44,364 nucleotides of DNA from Phallusia fumigata (lineage: Eukaryota > Chordata > Ascidiacea > Phlebobranchia > Ascidiidae): NCBI GenBank assembly GCA_008931825.1, contig QXVZ01011827.1, positions 11,517 through 55,880 of the forward strand, in the 5' to 3' direction. Shown here piece after piece: positions 1 through 10,500 of the stretch. The position numbers and the translations under genes are program-made. Below the pieces are notes generated by a model. That model was not told the origin of the DNA. It saw nothing but the letters and a program-made list of their open reading frames with translations, and made no database searches. The number at the start of each line of letters is the position of its first letter. The stretch's first letter is position 1.

Positions 1-1929
1 GTTTCCTCGAACAGCAGTTCATCGAGCAAGCCATTTACACAAGATGTGTATCAACTTCATAACGAACGCCTGTTGTTAAAGCCCCGTCAGCAGACAAATG
101 TTGATGCAAGCGCAAGTAAAACGGGACAGCTACATTGGAAAGACTTGGAGGTAAGGCACAGTGAACATCGTAACAGTTGTGCGTTTGTTGCATCACCTAA
201 ACTTGAGGAATTGGCTTGGTAAATTGCTTGTTTCAAAATCTAATAAAACGTTTGGAGAACAACTTTGTGCGGTTTAGCGCAAGTTGGCCCGGTGAGCAAT
301 ACGTAAGTTTATAGTACGCGTAAAACCCAGGTTGGCTCAAAAAGATAAATTAAAAAAAAACTTTGTGCTGAAACCTTCAAGTTATTTACATTTTTTTTTT
401 CATGAATCAGTCGTACAAATCCCACTGGTCGGGCTGGGCGTTCACCCCTACCAGACCAACTTCAGACAAGCAAGACTATTTCGAGTGGGTCATATTCGAG
501 GGCAACATGCTCTGCGACGGACAGCGCGTCTTTCGGGAGCTGCGCATCTACGATGATTGGTCCGTGTCGATTCACGTGTTGGGAAAAAAGGTCTACGCCG
601 ACGAGGTCGGGGGAATAACCGACCTGAAACGAACCAGGGCAAGCATCGACAAGGTAAACTGCAATTTAATTAGATATTTACCTTCAGTAAAAAATTGGAG
701 GAAGTATTTTTACTGCAATGTAACTAGGATATGACACAGCCAAATTGAAAATCCAACACTCGAAAGGGCGTTGCGCGTTTCGGTCCCCGTCGCTCAGATG
801 CCGTTGGTTGGTGAGCCGAGAAACCGGTCACTTTGGGGAACAATAAGGGGGCAAAAACAACATTTTCGGTAATTAGCACTTTATTGCTTCAGCCCTACAT
901 AGTCTCTAAAACCGACCCTAATTTTAACGTGGATGAAATTTCGCACAATCACATTACAGTGTGNGCAATTTAATCAGATATTTACCTTCAGTAAAAAATT
1001 GGAGGAAGTATTTTTACTGCAGTGTAACTAGGATATGACAAAGCAAAATTGAAAATCCAACACTCGAAAGGGCGTTGCTTACATTTTATGCGCGTTTCGG
1101 TCCCCCGTCGCTCACATGCCGTTGGTTGGTGAGCCGAGAAACCGGTCACTTTAGGGAACAATAAGGGGGCAAAAACAACTTTTTACATTTTCGGTAATCA
1201 GCACTTTTTTGCTTCAGCCCTGCATAGTCTCCAAAACCGACGCTGATTTTAACGTCGATGAAATTTCGCACAATCACATTACAGTGTGCTTTGGCTTTGG
1301 CCTGTAAACCTGAAAGTACCGTACACGGCTAGTGTTCATCACGCATTTCAACAGCCAAAATCTGCTAGATTACATGACTGTGGAACAAAAAGAGCCACGC
1401 GTACTTCGATGCAAGATCATGATATTTGCCGTCGTTAACTCGAAATTCTGCACCAGGTTATGCAGACACTAGCAGAGGCGAAGTTGTGCCGCGGTTTTGC
1501 GTCGCCTCGATTGAGTGAGATGAGGGTTCATGGTGTGATCGTCGCCAAACCCGAAATCTGGTCGAAACGTCTGATCGATAATGAAGAACTGCGCCACCGT
1601 GCGATTAACTGCCAGGTTGGTGTAGTTTGATTTGTTCAAACTAACAGAAAGCCCTCTGCGCAACTACTGTCATTAAAGTGGATGTTACTCGCCAAAAAAT
1701 TTTAGCAAAGTGTGCAAATCTGTTCAAAGATGATTGCCTGTTGGTTGGAATATTTTCCTGCCTTGTGTCATTTCCTGAAAACTTTGATATGAAATTTATC
1801 TTTTTTACAAATTTTACTGTTTACACACAGGTTCTGCATCGAACAGCCAACGAGTGTTGTAACAAATGCACGCGGATCATTCAAGTTAACAAGCATAAAC
1901 CCGCCGGGTTAAGAAAATTGATGTCTTAG
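1..1929 (+). CDS. Unrecognised protein, 3' part of a gene cut by the left edge
   Basis: Four exons read through in frame, all with phase-0 junctions: <1-150, 411-653, 1466-1615 and 1831-1929, ending in TAG. They give 213 residues with the N terminus missing. The first exon is Ser-rich and ends LHWKDLE. The second has a compact, Trp/Tyr-rich stretch (SHWSGWAFTPTRP, then FEWVIFEGNMLCDGQRVFRE and YDDWSVSIHVLGKKV) that looks like a folded beta-rich domain. The last two are basic, with ANECCNKCTRI near the end. I do not recognise the family. Donors are GTAAGG, GTAAAC and GTTGGT, and the acceptors end CAG. The intron 654-1465 is lengthened by a duplicated segment around the N at 964. A poly(A) signal lies 135 bp past the stop, and the gene converges on the ELF gene. 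The exon chain is moderately sure; no function is assigned. Confidence 0.6.
661..963. repeat. Duplicated segment, first copy, left of the N at 964
   Basis: The segment 661-963 is repeated at 965-1288 with scattered substitutions and small indels. The copies meet at a single N. Both lie wholly inside the intron between exons two and three of the left-edge gene. This looks like two haplotypes placed in series rather than a biological tandem repeat. Confidence 0.75.
965..1288. repeat. Duplicated segment, second copy, right of the N at 964
   Basis: Counterpart of 661-963, with several single-base differences and small insertions such as an extra TTACATTTTAT block. Divergence of a few percent suits allelic copies in a highly polymorphic tunicate. 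Confidence 0.75.
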
Positions 1930-2063
1930 CCATCGTATCAGTTGAAATCTTTTTATGAACGGTTGGGCAGGGAAAATGTGAACAAGTTGACTTTGAGGGT
2001 CCCTTGTTTCTTTCCACGTATTATTGTTGGCTGTCTCTGATCAGCTGCCATTTGTTCATCGTG

Positions 2064-2069
2064 AATAAA
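2064..2069 (+). terminator. Poly(A) signal of the left-edge gene
   Basis: AATAAA lies about 135 bp past the stop at 1929, in the 340-bp gap between two convergent genes. No other AATAAA was noticed in that gap on this strand. Confidence 0.45.
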
Positions 2070-2237
2070 CGTCAAACCGATTAGGTTCGCATCTACTTTT
2101 GGCCAGGTAATACTGATATTTAATTTTGCCTCCACAGGACAATCTAGTTGTAATCAAAACCGACTCAGCCTAAATTTCTTGATGGCTAATCAGCGTCTGG
2201 AACACACAGTGCATGTTGGAATGCATAGAAAATGAAT

Positions 2238-2243
2238 TTTAAT
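2238..2243 (-). terminator. Poly(A) signal of the ELF gene
   Basis: ATTAAA on the minus strand lies about 29 bp past the stop at 2272. It is the nearest hexamer, and would imply a very short 3' UTR. Confidence 0.35.
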
Positions 2244-2271
2244 CAAAGCAGCAAACAATATGCAATAGGTA

Positions 2272-5200
2272 TCAGCTGTTCGCGCTACTACTAGAAACTT
2301 TTGACTTGTCTAAATATTGGGGCGTTAAAACGATCTGGTCTCCGTTAACGCTGACATAATAAGACATGTTGTCCTTAGAGGGATGCGATCTTGTAGATCC
2401 TCCACCACCTTTAGTCAGAGATGAGATCGGCAATGTTAAAATGTGCTCTCCCGAACTCGTCAGTGACAGCGGCAACGTCACAACGTCTGGCGCCAGGTCT
2501 GTTGTCTTTGGCTTTATCGGCACATGAGTTTTGACTGGGGAGCGTAAAATAGCCGGTTTCCTCCCCAGCGCGCTGGAAGTTGTAATGAGTGGATCGGAAC
2601 AGTTTACATCCATTTGGGTTTTTGAGGTTTTTATTGTGGTCGGCGGCAAAGCCATGATCTTGCGTTCTTTGGATTTGTGCCTGAGAAACTTCTGGGCAGG
2701 AGCAAAAGTGTTCTGTAAAAACAAAGGATACAAATCTTTACAGCAAAATGTGGCATACATAGAGTTGCCAACCGTCCTTTATTTCAAAGGACAATCCTTT
2801 ATTTAGCTCTATTTGTCCTTTTTTTATTGAGATTTAAAATGACACAGTTTGTCCTTTATTTTGAAATGGTTTTGATCGGTAGTCCACTGCACTATACCAA
2901 AAGCACAGCGCAGCAGGCCGCAGACCAGGGTGTAAAAGCCTTAGTTTATGTGTAACTCAACTTTTCATTTAAAAAAGGCAATCATTTTGGGAAAACCAGA
3001 ATTGTGAACAATATTATTAAATTTGAAAAGAACTACCAAAAAAACTATAGAGAAGAAAGTAGGTGAGTTTTAAAAGGCAATACCTTCGCTTATTGACTGG
3101 ACTGAACATAGTTGGCAACCCTAGGCATACAACTGGTACAACTCAAAAGTGAAAAAACAAAACTTTGCTTCTGGTTGACTTATTGACAAGCAAATTTGTA
3201 CACACCTCAGATTCGAAATCCTGAACCACCTCAATAAGAAGTCTTTTCGCCTCAAACCTTTTCAATCTTTCCTCTCTTAATGGATCTTGAGGAATCTGCA
3301 TAACATACTTAAATTCAGTCTGTTATTGTTTTAACCACAGCGGTGCAGTAACTAAGGGTTCCCTTTTTAACAGGACACCATTTTTTCTGACCATCAATGT
3401 TTGGTCAAGAAACAGTTAAAAAAAAATTTTTCATTAAAGATCGGCATCTGAGGTTGTGCACTGATACCAAAGTTTGCCTATAGACCGACAAATTATTATA
3501 TTTTTAACACTGCTATACTTTCTTAATTGGAAACCGATGTATGTAGGGATTTAAAATCTATTAGATCCAACAATAGAAAAAGGTATATGTGGAAAATATT
3601 ATTTAACTGGCCACAATGTGTGTAAAATGGCAATACGGGAAAAGTTACCCTTCTACCTCTGCCTTTAAACAATTAGCAAAACAAACCATCATACCCATAC
3701 AGATGATGTGTGTATCCTTTTCTTTCCTTGTTTATTCAAAATGACAGAATCTTCAGAGTTGTTTTTAGTTATTTTAAAGTTGCTGGATATTAGCTCTGTT
3801 CCGTCAGATGTTTCAGGGTAATTGTGTTCCTCAGGAGGTAGCAATGAATCGATATTACTCTTAGAATGCAATGGTGCCTCAATTTTCTCACAGGCAACCA
3901 CAGGCTGAAGATCTGGTTCCTGGCTTACTTCAGTAGTCATAAGTACATTATGGTTAAGTGCTTGCACCAACGGGGGACCACCAGAATAAATCAGCATGTT
4001 TTCTCCATTTGGGTCTAGGACAACAGCCTGCTCCTGCATGCCATTGAGGGCATTAATTTGCACCAGTGTTGTGTGACTGGCAGGCGATTGCATGTTGCCA
4101 GTTGCGCCAAAATTAAAACCAGTCACAACACCATCTGGAGTGACATGCACCACTTTCTGTTGAATTTCTGGAACATGAACAGGCTCCTGCCTTGGAATCT
4201 CAGATAAAAATGATTTAAGCATCTGGGCCAAGGCGGGAGCTCCCTCAGATAGAGGCGGGATGCTTGGTATTGTGAAAGGTTTGATGTTAATGCTAAGAAA
4301 TGGCCATTCCTGGTTTTTAAGGTAGGATAAAGTTTCTTTCAACTTCGTATTGCCGTCAGTGCATGTTGGGTCAAAAATCACATTCATATGCTTAGGAAGT
4401 GCCCGGAACTGATACATCAGTCTATGCCCCTCAACTTTACGCATGATGCCTCTTTGATAGTAATATCTACACAAAATGTTAACAGATGAACAAGAACAAA
4501 AAGGTTGAAATAAAAACTAGTATCCCACACCATACCTTAGACCTCTGCCCATTGTTTCATAGTTCATGTCTGGTTTTTGCTTATTTTTTCCCCATAGCCA
4601 TGACACTATTCGGGAGTCAACCAACTTGAATACTGCCTGTGATAAGTCGACCCAGTAAATGTACTTTGGACATGTCAGATTATCTTGCAAAAGAGCAAGC
4701 AAAAATTCCCACAAGTGATAAGAGTTACCTACCGAAACAAATTGTAAAATTTACAACAATTACGATTATTCAAAAACATGACATTTACATGTATTTGACA
4801 CAATATCAAACTTTGAATAAGCATTTTTAACCTACATCTACACATACAAAAATTGAACTTTGTTTTGTTTAACGTACCCGACACTAGGTCAAACATTAAA
4901 CACATGGTAAAAGTTGTATTTTAACTCATTTCACTAAAAACTGACCTATGGAAGTTTTTCCCTTATGCGTCCCTGACATGTTTTTAAATTGCTGTTTTCT
5001 CTTCTGCTTTTGTTTCATTTTCACTGGAATCAACTGGTCACTGACTTTGATGTATTGGGTGGCATGTTGGATAGCAACTTTTTCTTTGATAGATACACTG
5101 CCTTCAACATCATCGATTTCCATCTGTGCATCTGCAAGCGACATGGGTGACCAGCGGGTAATTTAGCACAGACAAATAGGTGATGCTTAGCATACCTTCC

Positions 5201-6960
5201 ACAACTACATCTTCATTGGATAACTGCTGCTTGTAAGCTGTAAACAGCAGCTGCAAATGTGCCCACAAAACCGCCCCTTGTGGTATACGCTCCTCAAACT
5301 CAGATTGACTAAACATGCACAGCTCTCTTCCATTTATGTGTAGATTCTTCAACTGGGTGATAAAAATTAGTTAATACATGCATTCATAGGTGTAAAGTTT
5401 GGCAAACTATCGGGGGTGTGGCATGTGAGAATCCTAAAATCAAAAGGTTGTTTATGTGCTGCCTTTATAGGCGCTGAGTTTTACAAAAATACAAGATGGC
5501 AGATTCTGAACTCCTTGCACATGCTTGCAGCACCTGCCGAGCTGAATTATCTCGAATTAGTATGCGGCTAGGCGCCTTAAGTTGTGAACTCAAAAAAAAT
5601 TAATGCTACTCTGCCCTATACTTCCTCTCTTCATTGGGTGCGTTACATTTGAGTCAAAAATGGCACTTTTATATAGAATTAAACAAATAGTTGCATTATC
5701 AGCTTTTGTTCGATTAATGACATGACCACAAAGATGCAATTATGTGGTAATATTCAAGTGAAGGCCAGGAGTGCATGCATTATCAACCAGTGTCAGGAGT
5801 GCATAGCCTGGTACCTTTGAGGGATCCAAATTGAACTGGTTGATGACATACTGCATCCAAGTAAACACACCATCTTCACTCCAACTGTTGGGATGCGTAA
5901 GGAGCTGTTGTGCAAGTTTGGATGTCTGTGTTTCATCCTGTATCACTACTTCAACTCCTTCATCAACATTGACAATGTCATTCTCTAACTCTTCATTTCT
6001 GACAGTGAAGTCCTAAAACAAACCGATAACTTTTTTATTGCTACTAGATTTATACCAACACAGGTTTGTGAAATTTTATAACTGTATACCACAATTAATA
6101 AAACATTGTAATTTACCAAAGTATCTTCAAAAAAACTGTTTCCGAATTGTCCAGAATGGTAACTTGTGGATGGTTTTGCATTTGCACTCGGAGACAAGAT
6201 GTGCTCTGAAATATAGTTTTTAGGTTTAATGCTGGAGTACTGGCTTTTTATGGGCTATAGGCAACAATGTTGGATAATATTCAAGCACCTCTTTTTTTGA
6301 GTAAACCGCTTGAGCTCATTTTGTCAGGTTAGTGTACAAAGGTTACATTCAAAAACGTTTTGACTGCTTACGTATTTCTGTGGTACACTGTATAAGGTTG
6401 GAAAATCATGGGGCTTGCAAACTAACAATTTGTTTCAAAGTGGGAGAGGGAAATTTTAGAGCTAGATATGAACAGCTATTCAGAAAAGGTAACTGCTCAA
6501 ATTGTACATCCCAAACCTGTTTCAATTCCACCATTTATCACTTCAATGCCAACCAGCTTACTGACACATCTTTCTTGAGATTTGGTCTCGGGTGTGGGAC
6601 TTTCAGTGCTTGCTTCAACTAAAATGCAAAAGCTCAAACTGTGTGAATGAACAACTCATGCCATCTGGTTAATTGCTGGTTTGTCTTCTAATACAACACT
6701 TATTTTAAAAAGCTCATAAAGATGTGGTTTATACTTTGGTCGACGTATTTTTGACACTTTTTGTTAGACGGCGGACGCATGTAGCAAATTTGTTTACTTC
6801 CTACTTCCGGGTTCCTATCGTAACTTAATAACGAAGGTGTATTGATGTATCTCAACAATGTATAATGTTGAAAATAGTTGACCTTACCAGCACGCAGTAA
6901 CAGATCAATGCTAGTAGAAGTAGCCGGGCTTTCACTTCCATTTTCAACATCCTCAGACAT
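2272..6960 (-). CDS. ELF1/2/4: ETS transcription factor, ELF1/2/4 type, with a Pointed domain
   Basis: Nuclear DNA-binding factor. Ten exons in transcript order: 6960-6888, 6618-6517, 6205-6117, 6012-5815, 5352-5196, 5131-4946, 4728-4536, 4466-3695, 3295-3206, 2712-2272. They total 2301 nt, or 766 aa, and every junction phase matches. The start is the ATG of MSEDVENG. Residues about 120-200 form a Pointed/SAM-like domain ([15 protein letters not shown], then [19 protein letters not shown]). Residues about 272-352 are the ETS domain: [32 protein letters not shown] and [10 protein letters not shown], matching the ELF1/2/4 subgroup, with the GLRYYY recognition helix intact. A basic linker ([11 protein letters not shown]) sits between them, and a long Pro/Ser/Thr-rich tail follows. 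Vertebrate ELF1/2/4 lack a Pointed domain, so this combination is unusual. Exon 2 uses a weaker donor (GTTTGG) and is the least certain. The intron 2713-3205 holds a hAT-like element. Confidence 0.9.
2752..2759. repeat. Target-site duplication of the hAT-like element, left copy
   Basis: GGCATACA is repeated exactly at 3124-3131 on the other side of the element. Confidence 0.75.
2760..3123. mobile_element. Non-autonomous hAT-like element (MITE), 364 bp
   Basis: The ends are inverted repeats of 13 bp with one mismatch: TAGAGTTGCCAAC at 2760-2772, and GTTGGCAACCCTA at 3111-3123 (reverse complement TAGGGTTGCCAAC). An exact 8-bp direct repeat, GGCATACA, flanks it at 2752-2759 and 3124-3131. An 8-bp target duplication and TAGGGTTGCCAAC-like termini are typical of hAT transposons. 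There is no transposase reading frame. It sits within the last intron of the ELF gene, clear of the splice sites. Confidence 0.75.
3124..3131. repeat. Target-site duplication of the hAT-like element, right copy
   Basis: GGCATACA matches the copy at 2752-2759 exactly, so the insertion has not decayed much at its borders. Confidence 0.75.
6796..6810. promoter_or_regulatory. Paired ETS-type sites in the first ELF intron
   Basis: ACTTCCTACTTCCGG contains two TTCC cores 7 bp apart; the second, CTTCCGG, is the high-affinity ETS form. It lies about 80 bp into the first intron of an ETS gene, so autoregulation is possible. This is motif evidence only. Confidence 0.3.
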
Positions 6961-7552
6961 TGCTACGCCTGTCGAAATAATATTCCCAAGGAATGGCGGA
7001 AAAAAGAAGTGGTTTGCATTTGATTTCTATGTTTTATTTTCTGCAAAATATTGGCCCTGACGTCTGACGATAAAAATGTGTGCGGTTTTAATCTAAATGT
7101 TGTGAATATTTAAACTAAGTTAGGCAGAAGAAACCCGAATCGGTATTTGTCATTTTATTTTGTTTTCCGAAATAATATGGTACAAATTGCTAGGTGAATA
7201 TTGAAAACTATTGTTCTACCTCAAGTCACTGGTTTTAATCTTTATGCACTAAATTAAAGACCAATTTAAAATTAAAAACTGTTTCTATCAAAGATACAAA
7301 ACGAAGTATATGAATTTTGATTTTAATGAATCATTTTATAAAGCATCAAGTTTCTATTACAGAGTAAAAATATTAAAATGCACTATTTAAAAAAGAGTAA
7401 CAAATATCACAACTAAAGAAACTGAGCGCAACCTAGGTTGGTAGAAATTGTCTCATCATAAAACACTGCTTGAACACATGCGAGATGAAAACAAACACGA
7501 AAATGAAATATAAGTGAAGAGATGTTGTAAACTATGCAAAGAATTGCTTTAA
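6961..7552. other. Spacer: ELF upstream region and CRAMP1 3' UTR
   Basis: About 590 bp lies between the ELF start codon and the CRAMP1 stop codon, both on the minus strand. It is AT-rich with no convincing reading frame. It should contain the ELF promoter (the part next to 6960, with a GGAATGGCGGAAAAAAG stretch near 6989) and the CRAMP1 3' UTR. A minus-strand AATAAA at 7154-7159 could end the CRAMP1 transcript. Confidence 0.6.
7154..7159 (-). terminator. Possible poly(A) signal of CRAMP1
   Basis: AATAAA on the minus strand, about 395 bp past the CRAMP1 stop at 7553 and about 195 bp short of the ELF start codon. Confidence 0.35.
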
Positions 7553-10500
7553 CTATCGTTCACTGCAATCCGGTAGACTTTCAGTAGGACTGTTAGTTTT
7601 TTCGCTCTCGATACTTGCTGGTTTTGGTGTAAGGTCAACACCATTGTCACCCAGCAAGGTCTGCAATTGCAGATCCATGTCTGCTTCATTTAAAAGTGCC
7701 GAAGGAAATGAAATTGAAGAGTTGCTGTCAGTATTGATCAATGACAAACGAAGTCGTTTTGATGGGGAAAATGTCAAACCATCCAAGGAGTCTCTACAAT
7801 AATTTTTTGAGAATTGTTGGCTATTCTAGAATATATGCTTTTAACCCAAGTCTTATACATGTATTATTTTAAATGCCATACAGAATTGCAAGTAACAAAC
7901 AATTAATATACAATGCTTACCAACCACTTTTTACCTTTGAGAATTACCCAACAATTTATGTCATTTGTTATCCATAGTTCAGTGTGATTTTCAATTTAAC
8001 GTCCAAGTTTGTCATAGTTATATGCAAGAGTGTAGTAAATTTGATTTCTTATCGTGTTAATGAATGAAATTATGTATTTATTTGTCATGTTAAATGCATG
8101 ACTGGGTATTGGGCAAATGAGGGAAAAATCTGCGCTGAATCAGTGCTACTATGTCTGTAAATGGAAATTGTTTCCCCACACTGCAGAGAACAATTGCTCA
8201 TGATTAGGCTTCAAGTTAATAAAAAAATCTATTTCTGTTGCCCAAAATAAATAGCAGATTTAGATTCGAATCCTTACGATTCTATATCCTACTTAAACAT
8301 CCTTAACACACAAAGACTAAAACATAACCAACTGTGATTGTACTTACTCATTGTCACTGATAATTCTCTGAGGTGTGTTTAAAGTGGCAAAGCTGCATGG
8401 GGATGGTGGCAATGTACCAACATTCATCCATGGATTCAACGGGGAAGAGGGTCGCGAACTTCTGGAGGAATTGGATAGAATATCCAGAGGGGGTAGAGAA
8501 AGAGGCAGTGACCTTCCCTGAAATACATACAATAAAACTGTAATTCCAACAGAAGAAAAGTTATATTTACACCACAGCATTATTACCACATCTCTAAAAT
8601 CCATGGAGTTGCTGTTGATGTTAATGGAGTCCAGTAAAGAGTCCATGCTTGGTGTGATGGGTCTTGTTAGTATTTGCAAATGACCAGGCTCAGTCAGTTC
8701 TCCATTGGTCACCACATCAGTTTTTGATGTTGCATCATTGTTTTCATTCAGGTATTCGCATGGCTGTGTATCACTCCCAACAACAGGTTGGGAAACAAGG
8801 TCAGCTGATGTCACTTCACACACTCCTGACTGTTCTGCTGCAAAAGCAACAACATTTTGCAGAGGAGTTTTACCCTGGTCCTTGTTTGGTATTTTTAGAC
8901 CAAGAGCCTCCCCAAACATTTCACGATCAGTTGTGTTGCCTGTTGGTGATTCAGGACTCGTTTTTGAGGACATAACTGCACCTTCACAAGTTTGGTGACT
9001 TGTTGGCATAGCAGGTTGGGACATTGTTGTTACGGTTGCCTGAGGTGCAAATCCTACTTTATTTGATCCGCACGAAACAATTGAAAGAGTCATCATTTTC
9101 CTGACAGCACCATCATTTGGCATCATTGTCCTTTGCACAACATAAGGCTTTCTAGATTTTTTGCTCCGATTTTGATGTCTGAACAAATCCCTTCTACGGT
9201 TAAGTGCTTCCATCTGTCTTCGGAATTGAACATCACCAAATCTTTCTTGTACCTTTTGTCTGATTTCCTCAGGGTTTGGAGAAGTATCAATCACCGTTGG
9301 TAAGATTAGTTGTTCAGTTTCTAAGGATGTATATGTAAAAATAAGCCACCTTTACAGGGCCTTTTTGAGAATGTGCAAATATTTTAAAGTAAACTACAGA
9401 TATTTAACATCCATATTGCAACAAATATTTTTCTTTTATACAGTTGAAATCAAGTACATACGCAATATTTGTCTTCTTCGGGCAACTGGGGCATTTGGAA
9501 CAGCAAATGATGATTCAGGCATTATAAACTTGCTCTTGCCTCTTCCGTGATGCTTTCTTTCAGATATACTAACACTAGGGTGAGATGGTGTTGTTGTTGA
9601 GGTAATTACCTGGCACAATATGGAAAAGAATTAGCAGGGTGCACAAAAAGGAATAAACACCCAACATGTTACATACCTTGTCAATTAAACTGCATTGTAC
9701 ACTAACATTGGCTGTTCTTTTTTCAAAGGAATTAACGGTTTTACTATTTACTGCAGGTTTTATTACATCCCCTGGTTCAGGTGAAGCTTTGCTGATTTTG
9801 TCTCTCATTAAAGAAGCTGTTTGTATCAGAGCAGCCACACCTGACGACAGTGAAACCTTTGTCAAAGTAGATTCTTGGCTTGTTGATTGTTTAATCCAGT
9901 CATAGCATAATTTAAAATGCCCTGGTTTGCCAAGCATCAGAAAAATTTCTGCAATGGTCAGGTCTCCTGCAGTGTCCAAGTTCCACGACCTGCATACTGT
10001 AGAATTGGATTTACCACTAGGTTTACCACCAGAAAAATTGACAAGTGTCTTCTTTGTTGGTTGTTTTTCCGAATTGTGAAAAGCATTGTCACTTGCACTT
10101 GTTTCAGTATTGTCTTTGTTTGTGAAAGTTACTTGTCCCGATTCTGCATTTTTCTGAGGACTTATGTCAGTGTCTTGTATGGTAAAATTTTTAGGATGAG
10201 AGTTTGTCACCGTTTCATTGACATTTTTAGAGTTATTTGGGAAATCTGTGAGCACTGCAGAGGTGCAACCTGCTGGAGATTGATTTGCTTTTTGTTTTGG
10301 TGACAAAACTGAATCTGCACTGGACTGGGAGTCAGTTAATTCTAAAGCGATACCTTCGATTTGTGTAGAATCAGAGGCAACTAATTGAATACTTTTTTCA
10401 ACAGAAACTGCATTGGATACTGGGGTTGTTTTAGCAGAATAATCAACAGTTGTAGAATGCAATGCTGCAGTCTGGCTTTCAGACACTGCGACATGTTGAC

